Shown piece by piece: positions 17,030-26,160 of a DNA stretch of 64,000 nucleotides. A program made the position numbers and the translations under genes. Origin of the DNA: Mycolicibacterium cosmeticum. Lineage in GTDB: Bacteria > Actinomycetota > Actinomycetes > Mycobacteriales > Mycobacteriaceae. The stretch is taken from positions 1-64,000 of the forward strand of contig JACPVS010000030.1 of NCBI GenBank assembly GCA_016197365.1. Direction: 5' to 3'. Every line of letters starts with the position of its first letter. The first letter of the stretch is position 1. A model generated the notes under the pieces. It worked only from the letters and a program-made list of their open reading frames with translations. It made no database searches and was not told the DNA's origin.

Positions 17030-18601
17030 TTACAGCGGAGTCAGGCCGTGCTTGCGCTGCACCTTGTGGATGTTCTGCTTGTCGCGCAACAGATGCAGCG
17101 ACTTGCGCAGCAGCAGCCGGGTTTCGTGCGGTTCGATGACGCCGTCGATGTAGCCGCGCTCGGCGGCGATCCACGGGGTGGCCAGGTTGAGGTTGTAGCC
17201 CTCGATGAAGTCGGTGCGGATCTTCTGCACCTCGGGTGCGGTCGGATCAGGGAAGCGCTTCACCAGCAGCTGCGCCGCACCCTCGGCGCCGATCACGGCG
17301 ATCCGCGCGGTGGGCCATGCGTAGTTGAGGTCCGCGGACAGCTGCTTGGAGCCCATCACCGCGTATCCGCCGCCGTACGCCTTGCGCACGATGATGGTCA
17401 CCTTCGGTACATCGGCTTCGACGATGGCGTTGAAGAACCGTCCGCCGCGCTTGATGATGCCGCCCTTCTCCTCCTCCACACCCGGCATGGCGCCCGGGGT
17501 GTCGACGACGAAAACCAGTGGCAGGTTGAACGAATCGCAGAACCGGATGAAGCCGGCCGCCTTGTCGGAGGCCTCGTTGCCCACCGCGCCGGACATGTGC
17601 ATCGGCTGGTTGGCGATCACGCCGACCGAGCGTCCGTCGACCCGCGCGAACGCGGTGATCATGGACGGGCTGCGCTGATCGGCGATCTCGAAGACGTCGC
17701 CGTCGTCGAAGATCCGCAGCAGGACCTCGTGCATGTCATAGGCCGTGTTGTCCGAGTCCGGGACGATCGTGTCGAGTTCCAGGTCGGACGGCGTGATCTC
17801 GGGCTCCAGGCCCGGGTTGACGATGGGCGCGTCGTCGAAGTGGTTGGGCGGCAGGAAGCCCAGGTAATCGCGCACGTACTGGTATGCGGCGGACTCGGAT
17901 TCGACCACCTTGTGGATGTTGCCACGCTGCGCCTGCACGTCGGCGCCGCCCAGCTCGTCGAAGCTGACGTCCTCACCGGTGACGTCCTTGATGACGTCCG
18001 GGCCGGTGATGAACATGTAGCCCTGATCGCGCACCGCGACCACCAGGTCGGTCTGGATCGGCGAATACACCGCTCCGCCCGCACATTTGCCGAAGATCAG
18101 GGAGATCTCGGGGACCAGGCCGCGCAGCATCTCGTGGCGGCGGCCGAGTTCGGCGTACCAGGCCAATGAGGTCGCGGTGTCCTGGATGCGGGCACCGGCG
18201 GAGTCGTTGATGCCGATGATCGGGCAACCGACCATGGCCACCCATTCCATCAGCTTGGCGACCTTGCGGCCGAACATCTCGCCGACCGAACCCTGGAACA
18301 CCGTCTGGTCGTGGCTGAAGACGCCCACTGGGCGACCGTCGATGGTGCCGTGCCCGGTGACCACGCCGTCGCCGTAGAAGGCATTCGGGTCGCCGGGGGT
18401 CTTGGCCAGCGCACCGATCTCCAGGAAGCTGCCGGGGTCGAGCAGCGCGTGGATGCGGGCACGGGCGCTGGGGATGCCCTTCTTGTCGCGGCGGGCCCGC
18501 GCCTTCTCGTCACCTGGATCGGCTGCCAGAGCCAGCTTTTCGCGCAGCTCGGCCAGCTTCTGCGCAGTGGTCACGGCAGGGGCTGACGACGTTTCAGTCA
18601 C
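17030..18601 (-). CDS. accD4: Acyl-CoA carboxylase beta subunit AccD4
   Basis: AccD4 is the carboxyltransferase subunit that, with AccA3, AccD5 and AccE5, carboxylates long-chain acyl-CoA to provide the alpha-branch unit for mycolate condensation by Pks13. The 523-residue protein shows the two crotonase-like halves of biotin-dependent carboxyltransferases, with glycine-rich oxyanion segments near GKCAGGAVYSP and KAYGGGYAVMG. The length matches M. tuberculosis AccD4 (522 as I remember). The GTG start overlaps the pks13 stop (GTGA), which supports coupled expression with pks13 and fadD32. Confidence 0.95.
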   Translation of the reverse strand: MTETSSAPAVTTAQKLAELREKLALAADPGDEKARARRDKKGIPSARARIHALLDPGSFLEIGALAKTPGDPNAFYGDGVVTGHGTIDGRPVGVFSHDQTVFQGSVGEMFGRKVAKLMEWVAMVGCPIIGINDSAGARIQDTATSLAWYAELGRRHEMLRGLVPEISLIFGKCAGGAVYSPIQTDLVVAVRDQGYMFITGPDVIKDVTGEDVSFDELGGADVQAQRGNIHKVVESESAAYQYVRDYLGFLPPNHFDDAPIVNPGLEPEITPSDLELDTIVPDSDNTAYDMHEVLLRIFDDGDVFEIADQRSPSMITAFARVDGRSVGVIANQPMHMSGAVGNEASDKAAGFIRFCDSFNLPLVFVVDTPGAMPGVEEEKGGIIKRGGRFFNAIVEADVPKVTIIVRKAYGGGYAVMGSKQLSADLNYAWPTARIAVIGAEGAAQLLVKRFPDPTAPEVQKIRTDFIEGYNLNLATPWIAAERGYIDGVIEPHETRLLLRKSLHLLRDKQNIHKVQRKHGLTPL

Positions 18602-21600
18602 TTGTTCGCGTCCTTCTCGGCTTCGATCCGGTTGATGGCCTCGCTCATGTGCGCGCCGACCTTGGCGATGATCGGCTCGTCGATGGCCTGGATGTGCTCG
18701 CCACCGATGGCCACCACCTCCAGATCCTTGACCGCTTCGCCCCAGCCACCGTCGGGCTGGCGGGTGGCGTAGGCGGGCTCGAACACGATCGCGTCGTCGT
18801 GGTAGCGGTCGGCCATGTACAGCGTCACATGCCCGTCGTAGGGCTGGAGTTCGATGGTGTCCAGTGCGCGGTTGTCCAGGTAGGACGTGCGCTGGTGTTC
18901 CACGATCCCGCCTGGCACCTGAACCCCACTCTGGGCGACGATATCCAGGACGAACTTCACCTGGCCCTCGTCGTCGAGCCTCTCCAACTCCTCGTACGGA
19001 ATGGCGGGCACCTCGACGTTGAAGGTGCGTTCCGCGAAGCGCGCGTACCGATCCCAGCGGGCACGCATGCCCGCCTGGGTGTTGTCGATCGGCACGCCGG
19101 GCCGCACGCAGTCGATCAGGCCGACGAAGCGCACATCCGCTCCGGACTGCTTGAGGCCGATGGCGCAGGCGTAGGCGAGCGCGCCACCGAGCGACCAGCC
19201 CGCCAGCACGAACGGACCCTGGTACACCTCAAGCAGTTTCGGCACGTACTCGGCGGCCCGCTCCTCGATGGAGCCTTCGACCCGCTCGATGCCGTACACC
19301 GGGGTGTCGGCGGGCAGCCGGTTGATCAGCGGCTCGTAGACCACCGTCGATCCACCGGCGGGGTGGAACACGAAGAGCGGCACCGCATTCGAGCCCTCCT
19401 TGGGGGCCCGCAAGGTGCGCACGAACCCGTCCACCACGCCATCTTCGAGCTGGTTGCGGACCGCGGTGGCCAGCGCCTCGATGTTCTCGGCGCCCTTCAC
19501 CTCGTCGACGGTGATGATGCCCTCGGCACGCTCGGACAGGCGCTGCGCCAACTTCTCCGCGGCCGCGTCGTCCAGTGCGGGCAGCTCGTTGAAGATGCCG
19601 CCCGGTGACTTGCCGGTGACGATCGCCCAGGTGGCGAAGGTGACGCGTTCGGCGGCATCCCGCGGCGGCACATCGGCGCCTAGCGCCTCGGTGACGGCCT
19701 CCTGGGTCAGCACCTTCGCGGCAGCCGCGGCGGCGGTGGCCTTGTTGGGGCCGGCCGGGTCGCTGGGCGGTGCCGGGATGGCCGGTCCGCTCGGATCGGT
19801 GGGCGGCGGCGGAATCTCAAGCTCGGTCGGGTTCGCGACCGGGGCTTCCTCCGGAGCGGCGGCCCTGGCGGCCACCAGCGCGTTCATCTCCGCCGCGTTC
19901 TCCTCGGCGGACTGGCCCAGCTGGTGCTCGTGCAGCGCACCGACCTCGTCGCGGTGCTCGATCGCGTACTTGATGAGCTCCTCGACGTTGTAGAGGTTGG
20001 CGTCGCGCACCGCGGTCAGCTGGATCGGCGGCAGGTCGAAGTCGTACTCGACACGGTTCTTGATCCGTACCGCCATGAGGGAGTCCAGGCCCAACTCGAT
20101 CAGCGGCACCTCCCACGGCAGGTCCTCGGGCTCGTAGCCCATGGCCCCGCCGACGATCGCGCCCAACCGATCCGCGATCGACTCCGCGGAGTCCGGCGAC
20201 CACTTGGCGAAGTTGGCCGCGAGACCCGCTCCGGCGGTGAGGTTGTCCTGGAGGATAGCCGGAGCCGCCCCAGCGGCGACATCAGACGGAGCATCATCCT
20301 CCGCCGGGACCTGGCCGACCACCGGAGAACCAATGGCAACTGCAGCACCGGTGGCCACCGGCAGTGCGGCGGCCGTTCCGCTGCGGCTGACCACGGCGTC
20401 GTAGACCAGCGTGAAGGACTCGTCGATCCGCGCGTGCACCTGCACGGTGCCGCCGCCCGGGTGCCGGGTGAGGGTGGTGACCAGCCGGGACCCGTCACCG
20501 GGGACGGCACGCTGCTCGAAGGCCGTCACGACGGCGTCCGAAAGAACCTGGGTGGCAGCGGCTTTCACCAGTGCCGACAGGTCGGTGGCACCGCTCGGGG
20601 TGTACTCCCACACATGCCTGCCATCGGGCGTGGCGACGTGGGTCCCCGGGATGAGCACCGAGCTGTCCCCGGCGAACCGGGCGTTGAGCCAGTGCGGCTT
20701 GCGCTTGAACCGGGTCGGCGGGATGTTCGCGAACTCGCCCTGCCCGAACAGCGTCCTGGGATCCAGCTCGTGGCCGTGCACGAACAGGTTGGCCATCGCC
20801 ACCGTCATCGAGTCGACCTCGTCCTGCTTGCGGGCGAGGGTGCCGATCAGCTGAGCGTCGTGCAGTCCCGCGCTTGCCGTCGTCAGGCCGACCTGCATGA
20901 GCGCCACCGGATTCGGTGCCAGCTCCACAAAGGTGGTGTGCCCGTTGTCGACGGCGTTGCGGATGCCGTGGGTGAAGTAGACGCTGTGGCGCAGCCCCTT
21001 CTTCCAGTACTCCACGTCGTGGATCGGCTCGGCACCGGCCCGGATCAACTTGCCCTCGTGCACCGTGGAGAAGTACGCCGTCTGCAGCGGACGGGCCTCG
21101 ATGCCCTGGATCTCGGCCGAGAGCTCACCGAGCAGCGGATCCATCTGCTGGGTGTGGCTGGCGCCCTTGGTCTGCAGCTTTCGGGCGAACTTGCCCTCGG
21201 CTTCGGCGCGGGCGATGATCGCGTCGATCTGCTCCGGCGGACCACCGATAACGGTCTGGGAGGGGGCGGCGTAGACACACACCTCCAGCCCCGGATAGTC
21301 GGAGAAGACGGTCTTGATCTCGTCTGCCGAGTACTCGACCAGTGCCATCAATCGGATGTAGTCACCGAACAGCATCGCCTCGCCCTCACCCATGAGGTGC
21401 GCACGCGAGCAGATGGTGCGGGTGGCGTCGGCCAGGGACAGCCCACCCGAGAAGTAGGCGGCCGCGGCTTCGCCGAGCGACTGCCCCACCACCGCACCGG
21501 GTTTCGCACCGTGATGCTTCAGCAGCTCCCCGAGCGCGATCTGGATGGCGAAGATGACCGTCTGGACCACTTCGATGGGGTATTCACACGTCTCGTTGGT

Positions 21601-24018
21601 GTAGTCGATCGCGTCGTCGAGGATCAGTTCGACGACGGAGTAGCCACGCTCATCCTGGATGTGCGCGTCGACCTTGTTGATCCACTCGGCGAACACGTCG
21701 TCGCGCAGGTACAGGCTCTTGCCCATCTTGCGGTGCTGCGCACCGAATCCGGCGAGCACCCAGACGGGTCCGTTGCTGACGGGGCCGTCGGCGGCAAGCA
21801 CCAGTGGACTCTGCTTGCCGGCGGCGATGGCACGCAGGCCCTTGATCGCCTCCTCGTGGTCGTGGGCCAGCACCACCGCGCGCGAGCGGCCGTGATTGCG
21901 CTTGGAGAGCGAGCGCCCGATCGATTCCAGCGACGACGCGCGGCCTTCTTCGCTGTCGATCCAGTCGGCCAGGTCGGTGGCGGCGGCCTTCTTGCGCGAG
22001 GTGAGAAAACCGGAAATGACCAGCGGCACAACCGGTGCGGGCTGTTCTCCGGATTCCAGCTCCTGACGACCGGCTTCGATCAGCCGCTTGGCCTCATCGG
22101 TCAGGCCGGGCAGCTGGTGACTGGTTTCGTCGTAGGCCGGAAATTCCGGCTCGTCGACGAATTCGCCGTACTCGTCCATCCGGACCCCGCCGACGTACAC
22201 CGCGTCCTCGGAGGCCGACTCGGCGGTGACGTCTTGAGCTGGCTCGGGTTCCGGTTCGACCAGATCCGCCGGGAGCACCTCGCGCAGCACCAGGTGCGCG
22301 TTGGCGCCACCGAAGCCGAAGCCCGACACCCCGGCGATGGCGTGCCCGCTGTAACGCGGCCATTCCGAGACGGTGTCGTTGACCTTGAGGTGTTCCTTCT
22401 CGAAATCGATGTACGGGTTGGGCCCGGCATAGTTGATCGACGGGGGCAGCTTGTCGTGCTGCAGGGCCAGCGTCATCTTGGCCAGGCTGGCGGCGCCGGC
22501 TGCCGACTCCAGGTGGCCCACATTGGATTTCACCGCACCGAGCAGGGCGGGTTTGTCCGCAGCACGCCCCCGGCCGATGACCCGGCCCAGCGCGTCGGCC
22601 TCGATCGGGTCACCCAGGATGGTGCCGGTGCCGTGCGCTTCGACGTAGTCGACGTCGCGCGGGTCGATACCGGCGTCCTTGTACGCCCGGCGCAGAACCG
22701 CTTCCTGCGCATCGGGATTGGGCGCCAGCATCCCGTTGGAGCGGCCGTCGTGGTTGACCGCCGAGCCGGCGATTACCGCCAGGATCGGGTCACCGTCGCG
22801 GCGGGCGTCCGAGAGCCGCTTGAACACCAGCATGCCGCCGCCCTCGGAGCGGGCGTAGCCGTCGGCATCGGCGGAGAAGGACTTGATCCGGCCGTCCGGT
22901 GCCAGCACACCGCCGACCTCGTCGAAACCGATGGTGACGATCGGGGTGATCATCGCGTTCACACCGCCGACCAGTGCGACATCGGCCTCACCGGAGCGCA
23001 GTGCCCGCACACCCTGGTGCGCGGCCACCAGCGAGCTGGAGCACGCGGTGTCCACCTGGACCGACGGGCCGCGGAAGTCGTAGAAGTACGACACCCGGTT
23101 GGCGACGATGGCACTGGACGTGCCGGTGATGGCGTACGGGTGGGCCACCGTCGGGTCCATCAGGGCCAGGAACTGGTAGTCGTTGTTCGAGCTGCCGATG
23201 TAGACGGCCACATTGCCGCCGCGCAGGCTGGACGCCGGAATCCGGGCGTGCTCCAGGGCCTCCCACGTCAACTCCAGCGCCAGGCGCTGCTGCGGGTCGA
23301 TGTTGTCGGCCTCCATCTTCGACAGTGCGAAGAACTCGGAGTCGAAACCCTTGATGTCGGAGAGGTATCCGCCGCGGGTGCGGGCTTTGGCCACCCGCTC
23401 GGCGATGCGCGCCTCGCCGAGGAACTCCTCCCAGCGGCCCTCCGGCAGATCGGTGATCCCGCTACGGCCTTCCAGCAGCGCGGTCCACATCTCGTCTGGG
23501 GTGTTCATGTCACCCGGGAAACGGGTCGCCACTCCGACGATCGCGATGTCCTCGACGTCGTCGGGCCGCGACCAGTCGTCATCGCCGGTGTCCGCCGGTT
23601 CGGGCTCGCCCTCGACGATGACCTGGGCCAGCGACTCGATGGTGGGGTGCCGGAATGCGACGGTGGCCGTCAGGGCGACGCCGGTCAGGTCCTCGATGTC
23701 GGAGGCCATGGCGACGGCGTCCCGGGAGGACAGGCCGAGTTCGACCATAGGTGCCGATTCGTTGATGGTGTCCGCGGACTGCCCGGTGGCGTTGGCGATC
23801 CAGTTGCGCAGCCATTCGCGCATCTCGTTGACGGTCATGTCGAAGGCCGGAACCGCCCCGGCGGCGACATCAGACCCCGGAGCCGCCCCGGCGGCGACAT
23901 CCGGGCTCAGAGCCGCCCCAGCGGCGACATCCGGGCTCAGAGCCGCCCCGGCGGCGACATCGGCGGCCGGGGTGGCGGCGGTTTCTGAATTTTCGATGTT
24001 TTCAGTCATTTCATTCAC
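18598..24018 (-). CDS. pks13: Polyketide synthase Pks13 (mycolic acid condensase)
   Basis: Pks13 condenses the meromycoloyl chain from FadD32 with a carboxylated alpha-chain to give the alpha-alkyl beta-ketoacyl precursor of mycolic acids. In order: N-terminal ACP (LGLSSRD, phosphopantetheine Ser98), ketosynthase (DTACSSS, Cys326), acyltransferase (GQSLGEA, Ser near 847), C-terminal ACP (LGLDSLMAVR, Ser near 1313), a Pro/Ala linker and thioesterase (AGWSLGGA, Ser near 1607). The 1806 residues exceed the M. tuberculosis protein by roughly 70, partly from four 10-residue DVAAGA repeats at residues 20-59. A single copy recurs in the linker before the second ACP. The start is uncertain: GTG 24018 or ATG 24009; neither has a strong Shine-Dalgarno. 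Confidence 0.96.
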   Translation of the reverse strand: MNEMTENIENSETAATPAADVAAGAALSPDVAAGAALSPDVAAGAAPGSDVAAGAVPAFDMTVNEMREWLRNWIANATGQSADTINESAPMVELGLSSRDAVAMASDIEDLTGVALTATVAFRHPTIESLAQVIVEGEPEPADTGDDDWSRPDDVEDIAIVGVATRFPGDMNTPDEMWTALLEGRSGITDLPEGRWEEFLGEARIAERVAKARTRGGYLSDIKGFDSEFFALSKMEADNIDPQQRLALELTWEALEHARIPASSLRGGNVAVYIGSSNNDYQFLALMDPTVAHPYAITGTSSAIVANRVSYFYDFRGPSVQVDTACSSSLVAAHQGVRALRSGEADVALVGGVNAMITPIVTIGFDEVGGVLAPDGRIKSFSADADGYARSEGGGMLVFKRLSDARRDGDPILAVIAGSAVNHDGRSNGMLAPNPDAQEAVLRRAYKDAGIDPRDVDYVEAHGTGTILGDPIEADALGRVIGRGRAADKPALLGAVKSNVGHLESAAGAASLAKMTLALQHDKLPPSINYAGPNPYIDFEKEHLKVNDTVSEWPRYSGHAIAGVSGFGFGGANAHLVLREVLPADLVEPEPEPAQDVTAESASEDAVYVGGVRMDEYGEFVDEPEFPAYDETSHQLPGLTDEAKRLIEAGRQELESGEQPAPVVPLVISGFLTSRKKAAATDLADWIDSEEGRASSLESIGRSLSKRNHGRSRAVVLAHDHEEAIKGLRAIAAGKQSPLVLAADGPVSNGPVWVLAGFGAQHRKMGKSLYLRDDVFAEWINKVDAHIQDERGYSVVELILDDAIDYTNETCEYPIEVVQTVIFAIQIALGELLKHHGAKPGAVVGQSLGEAAAAYFSGGLSLADATRTICSRAHLMGEGEAMLFGDYIRLMALVEYSADEIKTVFSDYPGLEVCVYAAPSQTVIGGPPEQIDAIIARAEAEGKFARKLQTKGASHTQQMDPLLGELSAEIQGIEARPLQTAYFSTVHEGKLIRAGAEPIHDVEYWKKGLRHSVYFTHGIRNAVDNGHTTFVELAPNPVALMQVGLTTASAGLHDAQLIGTLARKQDEVDSMTVAMANLFVHGHELDPRTLFGQGEFANIPPTRFKRKPHWLNARFAGDSSVLIPGTHVATPDGRHVWEYTPSGATDLSALVKAAATQVLSDAVVTAFEQRAVPGDGSRLVTTLTRHPGGGTVQVHARIDESFTLVYDAVVSRSGTAAALPVATGAAVAIGSPVVGQVPAEDDAPSDVAAGAAPAILQDNLTAGAGLAANFAKWSPDSAESIADRLGAIVGGAMGYEPEDLPWEVPLIELGLDSLMAVRIKNRVEYDFDLPPIQLTAVRDANLYNVEELIKYAIEHRDEVGALHEHQLGQSAEENAAEMNALVAARAAAPEEAPVANPTELEIPPPPTDPSGPAIPAPPSDPAGPNKATAAAAAAKVLTQEAVTEALGADVPPRDAAERVTFATWAIVTGKSPGGIFNELPALDDAAAEKLAQRLSERAEGIITVDEVKGAENIEALATAVRNQLEDGVVDGFVRTLRAPKEGSNAVPLFVFHPAGGSTVVYEPLINRLPADTPVYGIERVEGSIEERAAEYVPKLLEVYQGPFVLAGWSLGGALAYACAIGLKQSGADVRFVGLIDCVRPGVPIDNTQAGMRARWDRYARFAERTFNVEVPAIPYEELERLDDEGQVKFVLDIVAQSGVQVPGGIVEHQRTSYLDNRALDTIELQPYDGHVTLYMADRYHDDAIVFEPAYATRQPDGGWGEAVKDLEVVAIGGEHIQAIDEPIIAKVGAHMSEAINRIEAEKDANK
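20261..20283 (-). repeat. Single copy of the pks13 DVAAGA repeat in the AT-ACP linker
   Basis: The DNA here encodes DVAAGAAP in the linker between the acyltransferase and the second ACP. It is nearly identical to the unit repeated four times at the N-terminus of the same gene, some 3.6 kb away. Confidence 0.65.
23842..23961 (-). repeat. Four tandem 30-base repeats in the pks13 N-terminus
   Basis: Four consecutive 30-base units encode DVAAGAALSP twice, then DVAAGAAPGS and DVAAGAVPAF (residues 20-59). They lie before the first ACP domain, in a segment that is short in M. tuberculosis Pks13. Copy number may vary between strains by slippage or recombination. Confidence 0.8.
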
Positions 24019-24065
24019 TTTCGCCGCCGTGCGGCCTGGATGACGGGCCGGTTGTCTGGCGGGGG

Positions 24066-25955
24066 TCAGTCAGCTTCGTCCGGGAAGGCGTTGGCGATCT
24101 TGCCGCTGCGCAGGCTGCCGTCGAGGTAGGCGGCGCGGCATGCGCGGCGTCCGATCTTGCCGCTGGAGGTCCGCGGGATGGCTCCGGCTGGGGTGAGCAG
24201 CACGTCGCGGACGGTGACGCCGTGGCGGACCGCGATGGCGGCGCGGATGTCGTCGACGACGGGGGCCAGGTCCAGCTTGTGCGAGCCGGGCGCGCGTTCA
24301 CCCACGATGACGAGCTGCTCGGAGGTGTCCTCCGCGTCGAATTTCAGTCCGGCATGGGTGTTTTCGAACACCTCGGGAGGCAACTGGTTGGCCGGCACCG
24401 AGAATGCGGCGACGAATCCGGTACGCAGCGCCTTGCTGGATTCCTGCGCCGAGTACTCCAGGTCCTGCGGATAGTGGTTGCGGCCGTCGATGATCACCAG
24501 ATCCTTCACGCGGCCGGTGATGTAGAGGTCGCCGTCGTAGAACGCGCCGAAGTCGCCGGTGCGCACCCAGGTCGCGTCGTCGGCGGCGCCTTCGGCGTGC
24601 GACGGGTTGGTCCGCGACTTGAGGGTGTTCTGGAAAGTCTCGCGGCTCTCCTCGGGCTTGCCCCAGTAGCCGGTGCCCATGTTCTGGCCGCTGATCCAGA
24701 TCTCGCCGATCTGCCCGTCGGGCAGCTCGGTGGCCGACTCCGCGTCGACGATGACGGCCCATTCGGAGATGCCGACCTTGCCCGCCGAGGCCTGCGCCAC
24801 CGCCTTGGGTGAATCGGCGGGCACCTCGATGATGTGGCCGGTGTTCAGCGCATCACGGTCGACGGTGATGATCTTGGGCTCTTCGGCGGCCGGGGTGGTC
24901 GAGACGAACAGCGTCGCCTCCGCCAGGCCGTAGGACGGCTTGATCGCCTTGGGCGGGAAGCCGAACGGGGCGAACGCCTCGTTGAACCGGCGCACGGTGG
25001 CCGCCGAGATGGGCTCGCTGCCGTTGAGAACCGCCTTGACGTGGGACAGGTCGGGTGCGTTCTCGGAGTCTTTCGGTACGCCGCGGGCGGCGGCGTGGTC
25101 GAAGGCGAAATTAGGGGCCACCGAGATCACGCCGCCGGTGTCGTCGGGCTTGAAGCCCATCTCCCGGATCCAGCGCTCGGGCCGGCGCACGAAGGCCGCC
25201 GGGGTCATGAAGGTGAAGTAGTGACCGATCATCGGGGCAATCAGCGCGGTGATCAGCCCCATGTCGTGGAAGAACGGCAGCCAGGACAGGCCGCGGTCGC
25301 CTTCCTCGCCTTCCAGCGCCTCGACGACCTGCAGCACGTTGGTGGCCAGGTTCAGATGGGTGATCTGCACACCGGTGGGGATGCGGGTGGAACCGGAGGT
25401 GTACTGCAGGTACGCGATGGTTTCCTCGGTGGCCGTCTCCTCCACCCAGGTGGCGGCGACGTCGGCGGGCACCGCATCCACGGCGATCACCCGGGGGCGC
25501 TGGTTGGCCGGCCGGCTGCGGAAGAACTTGCGGACGCCCTCGGCGGCCTCGGTGGTGGTCAGGATGGCCGACGGGTTGCAGTTGTCCAACACCGCGTGCA
25601 GGCGGCCCACGTGGCCCGGCTCGGACGGGTCGAACAGCGGCACGGCTATGCGGCCGGCGTAGAGGGCACCGAAGAAGGCGACGAGGTAGTCGAGGTTCTG
25701 CGGGCATAGGATCGCCACCCGGTCGCCGGGTTGGGTGACCTGCTGCAGCCGCGCGGCGACCGCCTTGTTCTTGGCGCTGAACTGCGCCCAGGTGAGGTCG
25801 CGGGCCACTCCGTCACGTTCGGTGGAGTAGTCGAGGAAGCGGTACGCCAGCTTGTCGCCACGGACCTTGGCCCAGCGCTCGACGTGGGAGACGATGCTGG
25901 CTCCATCGGGGAACTTGATCTGACCGTCCTTGATGAACGGGTTATGGAACGGCAT
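24066..25955 (-). CDS. fadD32: Long-chain fatty-acid AMP ligase FadD32 (FAAL32)
   Basis: FadD32 activates meromycolic acids as acyl-adenylates and loads them on the N-terminal ACP of Pks13. The 629-residue protein has the ANL-superfamily signatures: phosphate loop YTSGSTRIPTG, the adenylation motif PSYGLAEATLFVS, and TGDFGAFYDGDLYITGR with the hinge region. The C-terminus has SSGKIGRR with the conserved Lys. I chose the ATG at 25955 because AGGAG lies about 6 bases upstream; a TTG is directly before it. It is the first gene of the fadD32-pks13-accD4 unit; the 205-base gap upstream should hold the promoter. Confidence 0.96.
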   Translation of the reverse strand: MPFHNPFIKDGQIKFPDGASIVSHVERWAKVRGDKLAYRFLDYSTERDGVARDLTWAQFSAKNKAVAARLQQVTQPGDRVAILCPQNLDYLVAFFGALYAGRIAVPLFDPSEPGHVGRLHAVLDNCNPSAILTTTEAAEGVRKFFRSRPANQRPRVIAVDAVPADVAATWVEETATEETIAYLQYTSGSTRIPTGVQITHLNLATNVLQVVEALEGEEGDRGLSWLPFFHDMGLITALIAPMIGHYFTFMTPAAFVRRPERWIREMGFKPDDTGGVISVAPNFAFDHAAARGVPKDSENAPDLSHVKAVLNGSEPISAATVRRFNEAFAPFGFPPKAIKPSYGLAEATLFVSTTPAAEEPKIITVDRDALNTGHIIEVPADSPKAVAQASAGKVGISEWAVIVDAESATELPDGQIGEIWISGQNMGTGYWGKPEESRETFQNTLKSRTNPSHAEGAADDATWVRTGDFGAFYDGDLYITGRVKDLVIIDGRNHYPQDLEYSAQESSKALRTGFVAAFSVPANQLPPEVFENTHAGLKFDAEDTSEQLVIVGERAPGSHKLDLAPVVDDIRAAIAVRHGVTVRDVLLTPAGAIPRTSSGKIGRRACRAAYLDGSLRSGKIANAFPDEAD

Positions 25956-26126
25956 CAAACTCTCCTGTCACAGCACACTCTTCGCTCGGTCGTCGCGAGC
26001 CCCGGCGATCGTACCGGGACCGCTCGATCTCCCCCCTCGGACGACCGACACCACTCTTAGTTTTTTCTTAATGTTAAGCGACCGATTCCCGCAGGCCAAA
26101 TCTGGTTACCGGCGAGTCGGGGATCT

Positions 26127-26144
26127 GGGCGAGCGAAGCGACGG
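26127..26144. repeat. 18-base REP-like repeat, copy 1
   Basis: GGGCGAGCGAAGCGACGG occurs here, in the gap between culp6 and fadD32, and again in reverse orientation at 40788-40805. Both copies lie just outside a gene end. The rest of this 205-base gap holds an AT-rich run (TTAGTTTTTTCTTAATGTTAA near 26058) that may be part of the fadD32 promoter region. Confidence 0.6.
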
Positions 26145-26160
26145 CGGTGGGGTGCCTGCC

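Noticed and set aside
19924..23988. Open frame of more than 1300 codons antisense to pks13
   Set aside because: Mirror of the Pks13 codon bias; no recognisable motif.
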